This document shows positions 54,005-63,111 of a stretch of DNA of 64,000 nt, piece by piece; the first letter of the stretch is position 1, and each line of letters begins with the position of its first letter. Where the stretch lies: positions 62,585-126,584 of the forward strand of contig NZ_JXKQ01000006.1 in assembly GCF_001885945.1 (NCBI RefSeq). The letters run 5' to 3'. Under the pieces are notes generated by a model. The model saw only the letters and a list, made by a program, of their open reading frames with translations. It had not been told where the DNA came from and did no database searches. Both the position numbers and the translations under genes were made by a program. The stretch is from Enterococcus hermanniensis (GTDB lineage Bacteria > Bacillota > Bacilli > Lactobacillales > Enterococcaceae).

Positions 54005-55516
54005 TTGAAAAAAGATAAAGTAGAAGTTACCGGCGACGTACGAGTCAGATACGCACCAAGTCCAACTGGTTTTTTACATTTAGGAAATGCGCAATCTGCG
54101 TTATTCAACTACTTGTTTGCCAAACATTATAATGGAACATGGGTCTTGCGAATTGAAGATACTGACTTGCTGCGAAATGTTCCTCATGGCGAAGAAAGTC
54201 AGATGGAAAATCTTCATTGGTTAGGTATCGATTGGGATGAAGGTCCGGATAAACCGAAAGTCGAATTTGCTCCTTACCATCAAAAAGATCGTGTAGATTT
54301 GTATCATAAATATGTCCAACAATTATTAGATGCAGGATTTGCTTATCGTGATTATACGACAGAAGAAGAGTTGAAAGACTTGCATGAACAACAACTCGCA
54401 GCTAAAATTGCTCCTCATTATGATGGACGTTGGTATGGTGCGACGAAAGAACAAATCGAGCAAGCACAAGCAGAAGGTCGCAAATCGACTGTTCGTCTTC
54501 ATTTACCAGAAGATCACGTCTACGGCTGGGATGATATGATTAAAGGACGAGTTGAATTTAACTCAGATAATATCGGCGGTGACTTTATCATTGAAAAAAG
54601 TAATGGGATGGCAACGTATAATTTTGCGGTAGTTATCGATGATTACTTAATGAAGATGACTCATGTTCTACGTGGGGATGATCATATCGCGAATACACCT
54701 AAACAAATTGCTGTCTATGAAGCACTGGGAATTCCACAACCATTGTTTGGTCATATTACGTTAATCTATAGTTTAGATACACATAAAAAATTGAGTAAGC
54801 GAGACAAAAATACGCTTCAATTCATCAGTCAATATCGTAAATACGGCTATTTGAGTGAAGCATTACTAAACTTTATTGCTTTTCTTGGTTGGTCTCCAGT
54901 GGGTGAAAAAGAATTATTTACTAAAGAAGAATTAATTGAAGCATACGATATTAACCGAATGTCTGCTTCTCCAGCTTATTTTGATCAAAAAAAATTAGAT
55001 TGGACGAATGCAGAATACATCAAAAAACTGTCAGTCGAAGAATTAGCGACCCGTGTTTTATCACTAGTCGATGCGGCTGAAACAGAAGTTGCCCAACAAT
55101 TGAAAGCTATAAATATCGGAAATGAAATCGAATTTGTAAAAAAGGTTATTGATATTTATCATACAGAAGCAAAAACTTTGATGACGTTCATGGAAAAAAT
55201 ATTATTTATAAAACAAGCAGATCAAGTTCACTTTACCTATGATGATTTAGCTGAATTTGATAGCGAAAGCGTCAAACAAATCTTGAATGTTATGGATAAA
55301 GAATTGAAAGATACCACAGATATAATCGATTATCCTGCGATTTTGACTACGATCCAAAAATTAACTTCACAAAAAGGGCGTAAACTTTATATGCCATTAA
55401 ATGTCATATTTACTGATAGTAAATCAGCGCCGCAAATTGTAGATATTCTATCAGTAATGCCGAAAAAAACCGTTCAATTGTTAGTGAATAATGCCTTGAA
55501 ATTTTTAAATAACTAG
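54005..55516 (+). CDS. gltX: Glutamyl-tRNA synthetase, gad-associated
   Basis: 503 residues. The class I HIGH motif appears as PSPTGFLHLGNAQ (near residues 19-31) and the KMSKS motif as KLSKRDKN (near 259-266), with the usual GluRS catalytic core RIEDTD and a C-terminal anticodon-binding domain. A start TTG follows GGAGGG. A GluRS gene directly after gadCB is known in L. brevis and related bacteria. It may help channel or balance glutamate use. Whether this is the cell's only GluRS cannot be seen from the window. Confidence 0.93.
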   Translation: MKKDKVEVTGDVRVRYAPSPTGFLHLGNAQSALFNYLFAKHYNGTWVLRIEDTDLLRNVPHGEESQMENLHWLGIDWDEGPDKPKVEFAPYHQKDRVDLYHKYVQQLLDAGFAYRDYTTEEELKDLHEQQLAAKIAPHYDGRWYGATKEQIEQAQAEGRKSTVRLHLPEDHVYGWDDMIKGRVEFNSDNIGGDFIIEKSNGMATYNFAVVIDDYLMKMTHVLRGDDHIANTPKQIAVYEALGIPQPLFGHITLIYSLDTHKKLSKRDKNTLQFISQYRKYGYLSEALLNFIAFLGWSPVGEKELFTKEELIEAYDINRMSASPAYFDQKKLDWTNAEYIKKLSVEELATRVLSLVDAAETEVAQQLKAINIGNEIEFVKKVIDIYHTEAKTLMTFMEKILFIKQADQVHFTYDDLAEFDSESVKQILNVMDKELKDTTDIIDYPAILTTIQKLTSQKGRKLYMPLNVIFTDSKSAPQIVDILSVMPKKTVQLLVNNALKFLNN

Positions 55517-55517
55517 C

Positions 55518-55557
55518 AAAAAAGCTACAGCCAAATATTTGGCTGTAGCTTTTTTTG
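55518..55557. terminator. Bidirectional intrinsic terminator
   Basis: AAGCTACAGCCAAAT / ATTTGGCTGTAGCTT, a perfect 15-base-pair stem with A and T runs at both ends, between convergent gltX and glpF. Confidence 0.93.
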
Positions 55558-55567
55558 AGTTTAACAT

Positions 55568-56299
55568 TTAAATGAATACTGTTTTATATAATGCAATCGC
55601 AAGAATAGAAGCGATGATCGGCGCTACAACGGGTACCCAAGAATAGCTCCATTGTGAATCACCTTTATTTTTTAATGGTAATAAGGCATGCATGATCCGC
55701 GGACCTAAATCACGAGCAGGGTTTAAACCAGGTCCAGTTGGTCCACCAAATGATGCAACCAATGTCCAAACTAAGAAACCTAATGCTAAGTGAGCAGTTC
55801 CTAAATTGTTTTGGAAGAATGGTGCTTTAGTGATTCCTAGGGCACCAAAGAATAAAATAAATGAGCCAAAGAATTCATTTACAAAACCATTGAATTTAGA
55901 ACCAACACTATTGATTGTTGAGAATGTTCCTAAGACATGTAATTTGTTTTCAGTTTGGTCATAATAAGGTTTGTAGCAAGCTACAACAACTAATTGCCCA
56001 ACCATTGCGCCAAGAATTTGAACGATGATATAAGGAAGAGCCTCAGACCAAGGGAACAAGCCACTTACTGCTAAACCAATTGTAAACGCTGGGTTAATGT
56101 GGTTACCGCTAATACCACCAAAAATCATTGCAGGAATCATAACCCCACACCCATAACCTACAGCAATCAACATCCAGTCACTACCGTAACCTTTTGTACC
56201 TCTCAAATCAACATTGGCAACCGCACCGTTTCCTAACATTACTAACAAAGCAGTTCCCAAGAACTCAGCTACCAACCGAGTTGTCAGTGAATAATCCAT
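55568..56299 (-). CDS. glpF: Aquaglyceroporin / glycerol uptake facilitator
   Basis: 243 residues, six helices of the MIP family. The two NPA boxes are HINPAFTIG (near residues 76-84) and LNPARDLGP (near 197-205); the Asp after the second box and GGPTGPG before it suggest a glycerol-conducting channel. It lets glycerol or small solutes cross the membrane. AGGAGG precedes the ATG. No glycerol kinase or dehydrogenase gene is nearby, so the substrate is inferred only from the family. Confidence 0.9.
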   Translation of the reverse strand: MDYSLTTRLVAEFLGTALLVMLGNGAVANVDLRGTKGYGSDWMLIAVGYGCGVMIPAMIFGGISGNHINPAFTIGLAVSGLFPWSEALPYIIVQILGAMVGQLVVVACYKPYYDQTENKLHVLGTFSTINSVGSKFNGFVNEFFGSFILFFGALGITKAPFFQNNLGTAHLALGFLVWTLVASFGGPTGPGLNPARDLGPRIMHALLPLKNKGDSQWSYSWVPVVAPIIASILAIALYKTVFI

Positions 56300-56486
56300 A
56301 AAAACCTCCTAAAAATAATTAATACTGAAAATAACAAATGAAAATTTCATTTTATATCTTAATACCATTTTTGTGAATTAGCAAATGTTAACATCAAAAA
56401 AACGGATAATTTCTCTAGATTATGCTAATAACAAATGTTAATCACATAAATTAAGAAAAAATTTACTTTAAATTTTATTGTCTTGA
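56300..56486. other. AT-rich region upstream of glpF
   Basis: Holds the minus-strand promoter of glpF. The word AAATGTTAA occurs twice (near 56383 and 56433), about five helical turns apart. No gene or hairpin is seen. Confidence 0.35.
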
Positions 56487-56513
56487 TAAAAAAACTCGCT
56501 TTAAAAGCGAGTT
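56487..56513 (-). terminator. Intrinsic terminator
   Basis: AACTCGCTT / AAGCGAGTT stem; the A run on the left gives the U tract for the minus-strand oxidoreductase transcript. Confidence 0.88.
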
Positions 56514-56522
56514 ACGGATAAA

Positions 56523-57530
56523 TCAGTTAATCAAAACCAAATGTCTGAAATTAGGATTGTTCTCAATCAATTTATGAGCACCATAAAAATTCTTAGCTGA
56601 AAAGCCATTTAATTGTGCAGTTAAAATCGACTTCAATTGCTTTTTTTCCCACAAGTAAATCAAAAGTTCCATAATTTTACGAGAATAGTCGATTCCCGCT
56701 TCTGACGCAAAAGATTCCTCAAGAAAATCTTCACAGTAGAAGTTGCGGTAATCTGATGCAATCATTTTTTTCTTTTTGTTGATAAAATGTAGCAATAAAA
56801 TATCAGCTGTCGCTTCAAAGTCAGCTAGGTGCTCAAAGCTTTTTTCTTTTTCAGTATCTAAGTTGATCACATAATCGACGGAAGAAAAACCCGCATTTTT
56901 GAGTTCTCTTGCTAAGTGGTTCGATTGTGAGAGGACAAGATCTGCACCCATGTTTTTGATCCAGATCTCTGAATTGTTTTTGTTGATCGTAGCCACAACG
57001 TTTAAACCTGCCCATTTGGCCAATTGAATAATACTTGCTCCTAGTCCGTCTGAAGTATTCAAAATCAACAATGTACCGGAATTTTTCTTCGGTTTAGGAT
57101 CTAATCCTAATTGCTTGAAAACGACTTCAAAAGCTAAGAAAAAACTATAGGAAAAAGCTGCTGCCTCATCCATCGGGAAATCGGTTGGCAATTTGACTAC
57201 GGAGCGGCCATCGACGATTTGGAAGTTGCTATAACTACCATATTTTCCGACTTTATTAACAAACAAGACACGATCACCGACATTCAAACGAGGATTACTG
57301 CTGCCCATGCGAGTAATGATCCCAACACCGCCGAAGCCTAAAACGTACGGCTTTTTTGGCCCTTTGATCGTTTGTCGGATCTGTGTGTCTAAGGTACTGA
57401 TAGAGATAGCTGAGATTTTTATCATTAAATCATGTTCACGCAATTTAGGTAACATGACTTTATACTGTTCAAATTTTTGATCTTCTTTCAAACGAAATTT
57501 TTTTTCAAATCCGATAGCGTCTGAAATCAT
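56523..57530 (-). CDS. MDR-family alcohol dehydrogenase / quinone oxidoreductase-like
   Basis: 335 residues of the medium-chain dehydrogenase superfamily: GroES-like N-terminal domain (VLGFGGVGIITRMG, then VGDRVLFVNKVGKYGSYSNF in part near 92-111) and a Rossmann domain with NTSDGLGASIIQLAKWAGL near 157-175. Catalytic zinc ligands are not seen, so it fits the zinc-free quinone oxidoreductase group. The ATG at 57530 is chosen because GGAGGG overlaps an earlier GTG but is about ten bases from the ATG. Substrate unknown. Confidence 0.82.
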   Translation of the reverse strand: MISDAIGFEKKFRLKEDQKFEQYKVMLPKLREHDLMIKISAISISTLDTQIRQTIKGPKKPYVLGFGGVGIITRMGSSNPRLNVGDRVLFVNKVGKYGSYSNFQIVDGRSVVKLPTDFPMDEAAAFSYSFFLAFEVVFKQLGLDPKPKKNSGTLLILNTSDGLGASIIQLAKWAGLNVVATINKNNSEIWIKNMGADLVLSQSNHLARELKNAGFSSVDYVINLDTEKEKSFEHLADFEATADILLLHFINKKKKMIASDYRNFYCEDFLEESFASEAGIDYSRKIMELLIYLWEKKQLKSILTAQLNGFSAKNFYGAHKLIENNPNFRHLVLIN

Positions 57531-57788
57531 TTGTTTCACCCTCCTCAGAAAATAAATTTCTGAATCGCTATTAAATCCATATAGCTACTTATAATATACT
57601 TGATTTAACAATCAGAGGGAAATAATTTCTTTAAAAATACGCAACAATCCTAGAAAAATTTGCTTTTATAGCTATTTAGTAAGTAAAAATTTTTTTCTTT
57701 AGTTCAATACATGAGAAGCCACTTAACTTGTAGTGGTTCCTTAAGATAGCTAAACTGAGTAGATGAATCAATAAGCAGGAGGAAAGCA

Positions 57789-58391
57789 ATGTTTACTGAA
57801 AAAAGTTTTGAAGTCTTTGAAATTGAAGGATTAACGCCAAGAATGGTAGGTATTCGGCAGGAGATCCAGCCTATTTTTCAACAATTAGATGAAGTTTTTC
57901 AACAAGTGTTAGAGCCAATAATCGATGAAAAATTATTTATCCACATCGCACAACATCGCCGCCGCTCAGTTTATCCACCAGAAAATACATGGTCGGCATT
58001 AAGTCGTCAAAAAAGAGGGTATAAAATGGAACCACATTTTCAATTAGGCATTTGGCCAGATTATGTTTTTATGTGGTTATCTTGTATCGATCAACCAAAA
58101 GATGAAGGCCTCATAGCACAGAAATTTTTAGACAATCAAACATATTTTACCCAACTATCCAAGGATTTTGTTTTATCAGGCGATCATACAAAACCACAAA
58201 CGGAAGAGTTATCACCAGAAAATCTAGAAAAAGGCTTAATAAGGTTTCGTGATGTGAAAAAAGGTGAGTTCCAAGTGGGTCGAATCATCAAAAAGGAGGC
58301 CTCATTGTGGAAAAAGCCAGAAGAGGCAAAACAATGTATGATCGATACGTATCAACAATTAACGCCTTTATATAAGTTGAGCATCAATTAA
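57789..58391 (+). CDS. DUF1054 family protein (YktB-like)
   Basis: 200 residues matching the DUF1054 pattern: FxVFxIEGLxPRM at the start, HIAQHRRRSVYPPENTWSALS near 56-76, KRGYKMEPHFQLGIWPDYVF near 79-98 and a conserved KKGEFQVGR near 157-165. It is a cytoplasmic protein found across Firmicutes, with a known structure but no assigned function. GGAGGAAAG precedes the ATG. Single gene followed by a terminator. Confidence 0.87.
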   Translation: MFTEKSFEVFEIEGLTPRMVGIRQEIQPIFQQLDEVFQQVLEPIIDEKLFIHIAQHRRRSVYPPENTWSALSRQKRGYKMEPHFQLGIWPDYVFMWLSCIDQPKDEGLIAQKFLDNQTYFTQLSKDFVLSGDHTKPQTEELSPENLEKGLIRFRDVKKGEFQVGRIIKKEASLWKKPEEAKQCMIDTYQQLTPLYKLSIN

Positions 58392-58446
58392 AACGCCACT
58401 GACAAAAAAATAAATGTAATAACAAATTAAAATATTCTGACAAAAG

Positions 58447-58481
58447 CAAGGGCAAAAGATAAGATGCTCTTGTTTTTTTTG
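58447..58481 (+). terminator. Intrinsic terminator
   Basis: CAAGGGCA / TGCTCTTG stem (one G-U pair) followed by eight T. Confidence 0.8.
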
Positions 58482-58599
58482 AATATTCTGGTTTAATTTT
58501 TATTAATAATATTTATTCATTTGAAGGACTTTGAACCATTTAGGGAGATATTAATACTTTTCGAACAAAGTTATTTAAACACAGATAGCTAAAAGGCTA

Positions 58600-58638
58600 T
58601 TGAAAGCGCTTTATAAAAGTGTCCATATTAATGGACAC
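58600..58638 (+). promoter_or_regulatory. cre site and TGTCC-N8-GGACA palindrome upstream of PTS locus 2
   Basis: TTGAAAGCGCTTTATA (58600-58615) contains a good catabolite-responsive element. It is followed directly by GTGTCCAT-ATTA-ATGGACAC (58619-58638), an inverted repeat with eight-base arms. TGTCC and GGACA are exactly eight bases apart, as in the palindrome at 8305-8324 before the paralogous regulator. A TATATT box lies at 58669, about 31 bases after the palindrome. Confidence 0.65.
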
Positions 58639-58695
58639 AAGAAAAAATATTTTCACCATAAAAGAAGGTATATTAATGACAAGGAGGTTGACCAA

Positions 58696-60165
58696 ATGCA
58701 GCTAAGCAAACGAGAAAAGCAATTGATCGAATTATTTATCAAACATGGAATGACTCTCACTGCACAAGAACTAGCTGAATTTGCCAATGTTTCTACGAAG
58801 ACCGTTTATCGAACAGTAAAAAAAATCAATGAAGCCTCTGATATTGGCGACATTATTTTAGCCGAAGTAGGAAAAGGTTTTCGTTTAGATTATGATAAAT
58901 ATCTAGAGGCAAGTGTAACAAGAAAAAGCGGAGACGTTATCCAGGGACCGTTAGAAAGAAGAAATCGAATCCTTTTGATTTTGTTATTTAAATCACCTAA
59001 GAAAATATTGATCCAAGAATTATTTGAAGAATATTACCTTAGTCCCACAGTGATCAAAAATGATTTGATTCGTATGAGCGAATTTTTAGCTGAATACCAA
59101 CTGACCTTGGTTCGAACAGAACAACGTATTGCAATTGAAGGATCAGAAAAGCATATTCGCAAAGCTGTAAATTATTTGATCGATGCAAATCGAGTCTGGG
59201 AAGAAGATTTCTCGACCCAGCATGAAAAAATCAGTTCTTATGATATCAATTTTATCACGTCACTTTTAGAATTTATCGAACGAAAATTACAGAATGGAAT
59301 TGCCTATCCTTACAACAGTAATATTTTTTCTCATATCTACATCTTAGTCAAACGAGTCAGAGAAGGAGAAATTCATCCAGATACTCGTGCGGAGCTGCTC
59401 GATCCTGATGAAGAAGAATTGATCGTTGAATATGATCAGCTCTATCAAATTTCGCGCATGGTAATGACTAAATTGAATCACTATTTAAATATTATTTTAC
59501 CCGAGAGTGAAACATTCTTTCTCTTTCAATATTTGATTTCTTCGCGCATGGAAAATGAGCAAATCAAATTGAATCGCAAATCAGAAGTTGCTCTTGAAAT
59601 CACTGAATTTTTTGCAAAAGAAATGAGTTGCTTGATGGGGATGAAGGTGGATAAAAAAGTCAATCGTCAAGACTTATATAACCATATTGAACCACTATTA
59701 TACCGGTTAAAAAATGAGATCATCGTTAAAAATGATTTACTAAGTGATATCAAATCAGAGTATCCAGATATTTTTAAACAAGTGCAACAAGTCGGTCAGA
59801 TAGTCACACAAAAATATGATTTGAATGTGATATCAGAAGATGAGCTAGGATTTTTAACTTTATACTTCGTTAAATACCGCGAAATGATTAACAATCAAAA
59901 GCGCGTATTGATCATGTGCAGTAGTGGTGTTGGAACGTCCGAATTATTAAAAGTAAAAGTACGTAAGGCATTTCCAGAATTAGAAATCGTGGATGTATTA
60001 TCCGCAAGAAAATTTTCTAAGGCGCCAGAAAAATACAAAAATATCGATTTGATCTTGACGACAGTTAACTTAACGATCGAGAGAATGACACCTACAATTT
60101 TAGTGAATTCAGTATTTACAAAACAAGATGAAAAACGAGTAAAGCAAATGTTAGGAGAGATGTAA
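58696..60165 (+). CDS. PRD-containing transcriptional regulator (BglG/MtlR-like), PTS locus 2
   Basis: 489 residues from ATG 58696, nine bases after AAGGAGG; the upstream open frame runs through the operator region and is not translated. Paralogue of the regulator at 8389: HTH (TAQELAEFANVSTKTVYRTVKKI near 18-40, in part), PRD1 and PRD2 (IAYPYNSNIFSHIYILVKRV; ILPESETFFLFQYL), then an EIIB-like domain with C408 in MCSSGVGTS. No EIIA domain. It probably activates the following PTS and aldolase genes, with activity set by PTS phosphorylation. Confidence 0.88.
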   Translation: MQLSKREKQLIELFIKHGMTLTAQELAEFANVSTKTVYRTVKKINEASDIGDIILAEVGKGFRLDYDKYLEASVTRKSGDVIQGPLERRNRILLILLFKSPKKILIQELFEEYYLSPTVIKNDLIRMSEFLAEYQLTLVRTEQRIAIEGSEKHIRKAVNYLIDANRVWEEDFSTQHEKISSYDINFITSLLEFIERKLQNGIAYPYNSNIFSHIYILVKRVREGEIHPDTRAELLDPDEEELIVEYDQLYQISRMVMTKLNHYLNIILPESETFFLFQYLISSRMENEQIKLNRKSEVALEITEFFAKEMSCLMGMKVDKKVNRQDLYNHIEPLLYRLKNEIIVKNDLLSDIKSEYPDIFKQVQQVGQIVTQKYDLNVISEDELGFLTLYFVKYREMINNQKRVLIMCSSGVGTSELLKVKVRKAFPELEIVDVLSARKFSKAPEKYKNIDLILTTVNLTIERMTPTILVNSVFTKQDEKRVKQMLGEM

Positions 60166-60166
60166 A

Positions 60167-60664
60167 ATGACACCTGAAAGAATGATGGATGACTTTAGTA
60201 TCGCTGATGTGATTACTGAAGAACTGATCCAATTAGAAATGAAAGCGAAAACAAAAGAAGAGGCCATTTATGAACTGACACATCTTTTAAAAGTTCATGG
60301 CGATATCAGCGATGAAAAAGATTTTGCTGCCGATGTGTTTTTACGAGAATCAGAAGGGTTAACCGGGATCGGAAATAGCATTGCTATTCCACATGGGAAA
60401 TCTGATAGCGTGATCAAAACGTCGTTAGTTGTCGGAAAAACAAAAAAACCGATTGAATGGGAATCTTTAGATAACCAACCAGTTCAAGTAATCATTTTAT
60501 TTGCAGTCCGAAATACAGATGCGAATACAATGCATATCAAATTATTGCAAAAAGTTGCAATGTTGTTAGCTGATGAGGACTTTATCGAAAATATGGTCCA
60601 GGCTCAAACGAAAGCGGAAGTAATGGAACTATTATCAACAGACCCAACGGAAGACGAAGAATAA
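60167..60664 (+). CDS. PTS fructose-class EIIA component
   Basis: 165 residues, an EIIA(Fru/Mtl) domain with phosphorylated H76 in IAIPHGKSD and the block RESEGLTGIGN before it. A 10-residue N-terminal extension and an acidic tail flank the domain. The ATG lies one base after the regulator stop (TAAAATG), with TAGGAGAG upstream, so regulator and EIIA are translationally linked. It may both feed the separate EIIB and signal to the regulator. Confidence 0.92.
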   Translation: MTPERMMDDFSIADVITEELIQLEMKAKTKEEAIYELTHLLKVHGDISDEKDFAADVFLRESEGLTGIGNSIAIPHGKSDSVIKTSLVVGKTKKPIEWESLDNQPVQVIILFAVRNTDANTMHIKLLQKVAMLLADEDFIENMVQAQTKAEVMELLSTDPTEDEE

Positions 60665-60692
60665 ATCAACTTAGAAAATGGAGGAAAATAAA

Positions 60693-61007
60693 ATGAAAAT
60701 TGTCGGAGTAGCTGCATGTACTTCAGGGATCGCCCATACGTACATTGCAAAACAAAAATTGGAGAAAGCAGCCAAAGCACTTGGTCATACGGTCCACATT
60801 GAAACACAAGGAACGATTGGAACAGAAGATGAATTAACAATGGCAGAAATCAAAGCAGCTGACGTCGTGATTATTGCAGCGGATATAAAAATAGGAGGAA
60901 GAGATCGCTTTATTGGGAAAAAGGTAGTAGAAATCCCGACTAGCATGGTAATTAAAGCGCCAAAAGGTTTGATCAATAAAATCGAAGAAGAAGTGGCAAA
61001 GGTTTAG
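60693..61007 (+). CDS. PTS fructose-class EIIB component
   Basis: 104 residues starting at ATG 60693; an ATG 15 bases upstream lies on the GGAGG sequence itself and is excluded. The phosphorylated cysteine is C9 in VGVAACTSGIAHTYIA, followed by IETQGTIGTEDELT. Nearly the same length and wording as the IIB of PTS locus 1, evidence that the two loci arose by duplication. Passes phosphate from EIIA to the sugar. Confidence 0.92.
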   Translation: MKIVGVAACTSGIAHTYIAKQKLEKAAKALGHTVHIETQGTIGTEDELTMAEIKAADVVIIAADIKIGGRDRFIGKKVVEIPTSMVIKAPKGLINKIEEEVAKV

Positions 61008-61047
61008 TTGGTAAAAAATTGAATACAAATCAAAGGAGATGAATGTA

Positions 61048-62133
61048 ATGTTTAAGAAGCTACAATTGAAAAAACATGCCTTGACGGCAATCTCGTACAT
61101 GTTGCCAGTTGTTGTTACGGCAGGCTTGCTGATTGCGATTGGGAATTTAACGGGTGGAGCAGTGATTGAAAATTATAAAGCTGCATACTCGATCCCCGAT
61201 GCATTAGTGTCACTAGGTGTTTTAGGCATGGGGCTATTGGCACCGGTGATTTCAGCAGCGATTGCCTATTCAATTGCAGACCGCCCTGGTATCGGACCTG
61301 GTTTATTCATGGGACTGATTGCAAATGCAATCGGCGCTGGATTCCTTGGAGGAATGTTAGGTGGTTACTTAGTTGGTTTCTTCGTACTTTTCTTAGTAAA
61401 AAATCTAAAAGTTCCAACGTGGGCTCAAGGGTTGATGCCGATGATGATCGTACCGCTTTTATCTACTTTAATTATTGGATTATTGATGTTCTTTGTTATC
61501 GGGGTACCAATCGTTTGGGCAACGGAATCGTTAACTAGTTTCTTAGAAGGATTGCAAGGCTCCGGAAACTTCTTATTTGGAGCAATTGTTGGTGGGATGG
61601 CTGCCTTTGACTTTGGTGGACCAGTCAATAAAGTTGCTTCGCTATTTGCAGATGGATTGCTATTAGAAGGGGTTCAAGGTCCGGAAGCTGTAAAAGTTTT
61701 GGCTTCAATGGTTCCACCATTTGGTGTAACGATTTCTTGGGTATTATCAAAATTATTCCGCAAACCTAAATACTCGAAAGAAGAAGAAGACAATATCAAA
61801 ATCGCTTTTCCAATGGGCCTTTGCATGATTACAGAAGGTGTTATTCCTATCGCGGCAGTTGATCCGATTCGCTTGATCGTTTCATGTACGACCGGTGCAG
61901 CAATCGGAGGTGGCTTGAGTATGGCCTGGGGTGTAGGTTCACCCGTTCCTTCAGGAGGTGTCTTCATTATTCCGGCAATGACGGATCCGCTAAGATTTAC
62001 GCTTGCTTTAGTGATCGGTTCAGTGATCACAGGTGTCTTATTATTCGCACTGAAAAAAGCACCAGTGGAAAATGATATTCGTGATGAAGAAGAAGAGGAA
62101 GAAGTAGATTTTTCATCAATCAAATTATCTTAA
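61048..62133 (+). CDS. PTS fructose-class EIIC permease
   Basis: 361 residues, eight to ten helices. Landmarks are SYMLPVVVTAGLLIAIGNL near 16-34, DRPGIGPGLFMGLIANAIGAGF (in part, near 79-100) and DFGGPVNKVASLF near 192-204. The start at 61048 is chosen because AAAGGAG overlaps an ATG at 61039. Its C-terminal tail is very acidic. The substrate is probably a ketose or sugar alcohol whose phosphate is handled by the two aldolases that follow. Confidence 0.92.
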   Translation: MFKKLQLKKHALTAISYMLPVVVTAGLLIAIGNLTGGAVIENYKAAYSIPDALVSLGVLGMGLLAPVISAAIAYSIADRPGIGPGLFMGLIANAIGAGFLGGMLGGYLVGFFVLFLVKNLKVPTWAQGLMPMMIVPLLSTLIIGLLMFFVIGVPIVWATESLTSFLEGLQGSGNFLFGAIVGGMAAFDFGGPVNKVASLFADGLLLEGVQGPEAVKVLASMVPPFGVTISWVLSKLFRKPKYSKEEEDNIKIAFPMGLCMITEGVIPIAAVDPIRLIVSCTTGAAIGGGLSMAWGVGSPVPSGGVFIIPAMTDPLRFTLALVIGSVITGVLLFALKKAPVENDIRDEEEEEEVDFSSIKLS

Positions 62134-62144
62134 ATTGATTTAAG

Positions 62145-62177
62145 CGGTTATCTTTTCTAGCACTGAAAAGATAACCG
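62145..62177 (+). other. Perfect hairpin between IIC and aldolase genes
   Basis: CGGTTATCTTTTC / GAAAAGATAACCG, a 13-base-pair stem with a seven-base loop and no U tail. It looks more like an mRNA-stabilising or processing structure than a terminator. Confidence 0.6.
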
Positions 62178-62244
62178 ATTTAAAAATAAAACTGATGTTT
62201 CTTTAAACAAAGAAATTCCTGATTCTAAAGAAGGAGACCTTTAA

Positions 62245-63096
62245 ATGTATGTTTCGATGAAGGAAATGTTGCAAAAAGCCAATCGTGAAAAGTACGCAGT
62301 CATGGCGATCAATTGTTTTAATCTTGAAACGGCTAAAGCAGTGATTGAAGCAGCAGAAGAGATGCGTTCACCAATCATTATCGATTTATTGCAGGACCAT
62401 CTGAAAGAACACTTGGATATCCGCTATCTGACCAAACCGATTATTCGAATGGCCAACGATGCGAAAGTAGAAGTGGCAATCAATTTAGACCATGGTCAGG
62501 ATGTAGCATTTGTTAAGCAGTGTTTACACGAAGGTTTTTCAAGTGTCATGATGGATGCTTCAATGTATCCGTTAGAAGAAAATATTCGAATCACTAAAAA
62601 CATGGTTGAACTAGCTCAGATATATAATGCGAGTGTCGAAGCAGAAGTTGGGGATATGGGCGCAGTTGCTGGTGATCATTTCACAAATGATGACATGTAT
62701 ACCGATCCAGATGATGCCTTTCGTTTTATCAAAGAAACAGGCGTTGATTGCTTAGCCTTATCGTATGGCTCTAGTCATGGAAATTATCCGGTAGGCTATG
62801 TACCTGATTTTCGCTTTGATATCGTTGAAAAAATCAAAGCGGCAACTGATTTGCCTTTAGTGTTGCATGGTGGATCTGGGGCGGGAGAAAAAAATATTAT
62901 TCGCTCGATTGAATTAGGTATCAATAAAATCAATGTGGGCTCAGATTTTATGAAAGCTCAAAAAGCTGAAATCCAAAAATTATTAAGTGATGATTCAGAT
63001 GTGGATTATCCGACATTGATTCATCAAACGATTGCAGCAGGAAAAGAAGTCGTTAAACAGTATATAGAACTTTCAGGTTCTAAAAATAAATCTTAG
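62245..63096 (+). CDS. Class II ketose-bisphosphate aldolase, first copy
   Basis: 283 residues of the class II (zinc) aldolase family. INLDHGQD (catalytic Asp and zinc His, near 82-89), YGSSHGNYP (zinc His) and VLHGGSGAGEKNI (zinc His, phosphate loop) are present, and NVGSDF replaces the usual NxxTE/NVNTD. The family cleaves fructose or tagatose 1,6-bisphosphate, and some members act on other ketose 1-phosphates. AGAAGGAGACC precedes the ATG. It differs clearly from the second aldolase that follows 15 bases later. Confidence 0.88.
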   Translation: MYVSMKEMLQKANREKYAVMAINCFNLETAKAVIEAAEEMRSPIIIDLLQDHLKEHLDIRYLTKPIIRMANDAKVEVAINLDHGQDVAFVKQCLHEGFSSVMMDASMYPLEENIRITKNMVELAQIYNASVEAEVGDMGAVAGDHFTNDDMYTDPDDAFRFIKETGVDCLALSYGSSHGNYPVGYVPDFRFDIVEKIKAATDLPLVLHGGSGAGEKNIIRSIELGINKINVGSDFMKAQKAEIQKLLSDDSDVDYPTLIHQTIAAGKEVVKQYIELSGSKNKS

Positions 63097-63111
63097 AGGA
63101 GATAACGCCAA

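Noticed and set aside
56380-56445. Direct repeat of AAATGTTAA upstream of glpF
   Set aside because: Short, AT-rich and likely by chance in this region; kept only as a remark in the feature list.
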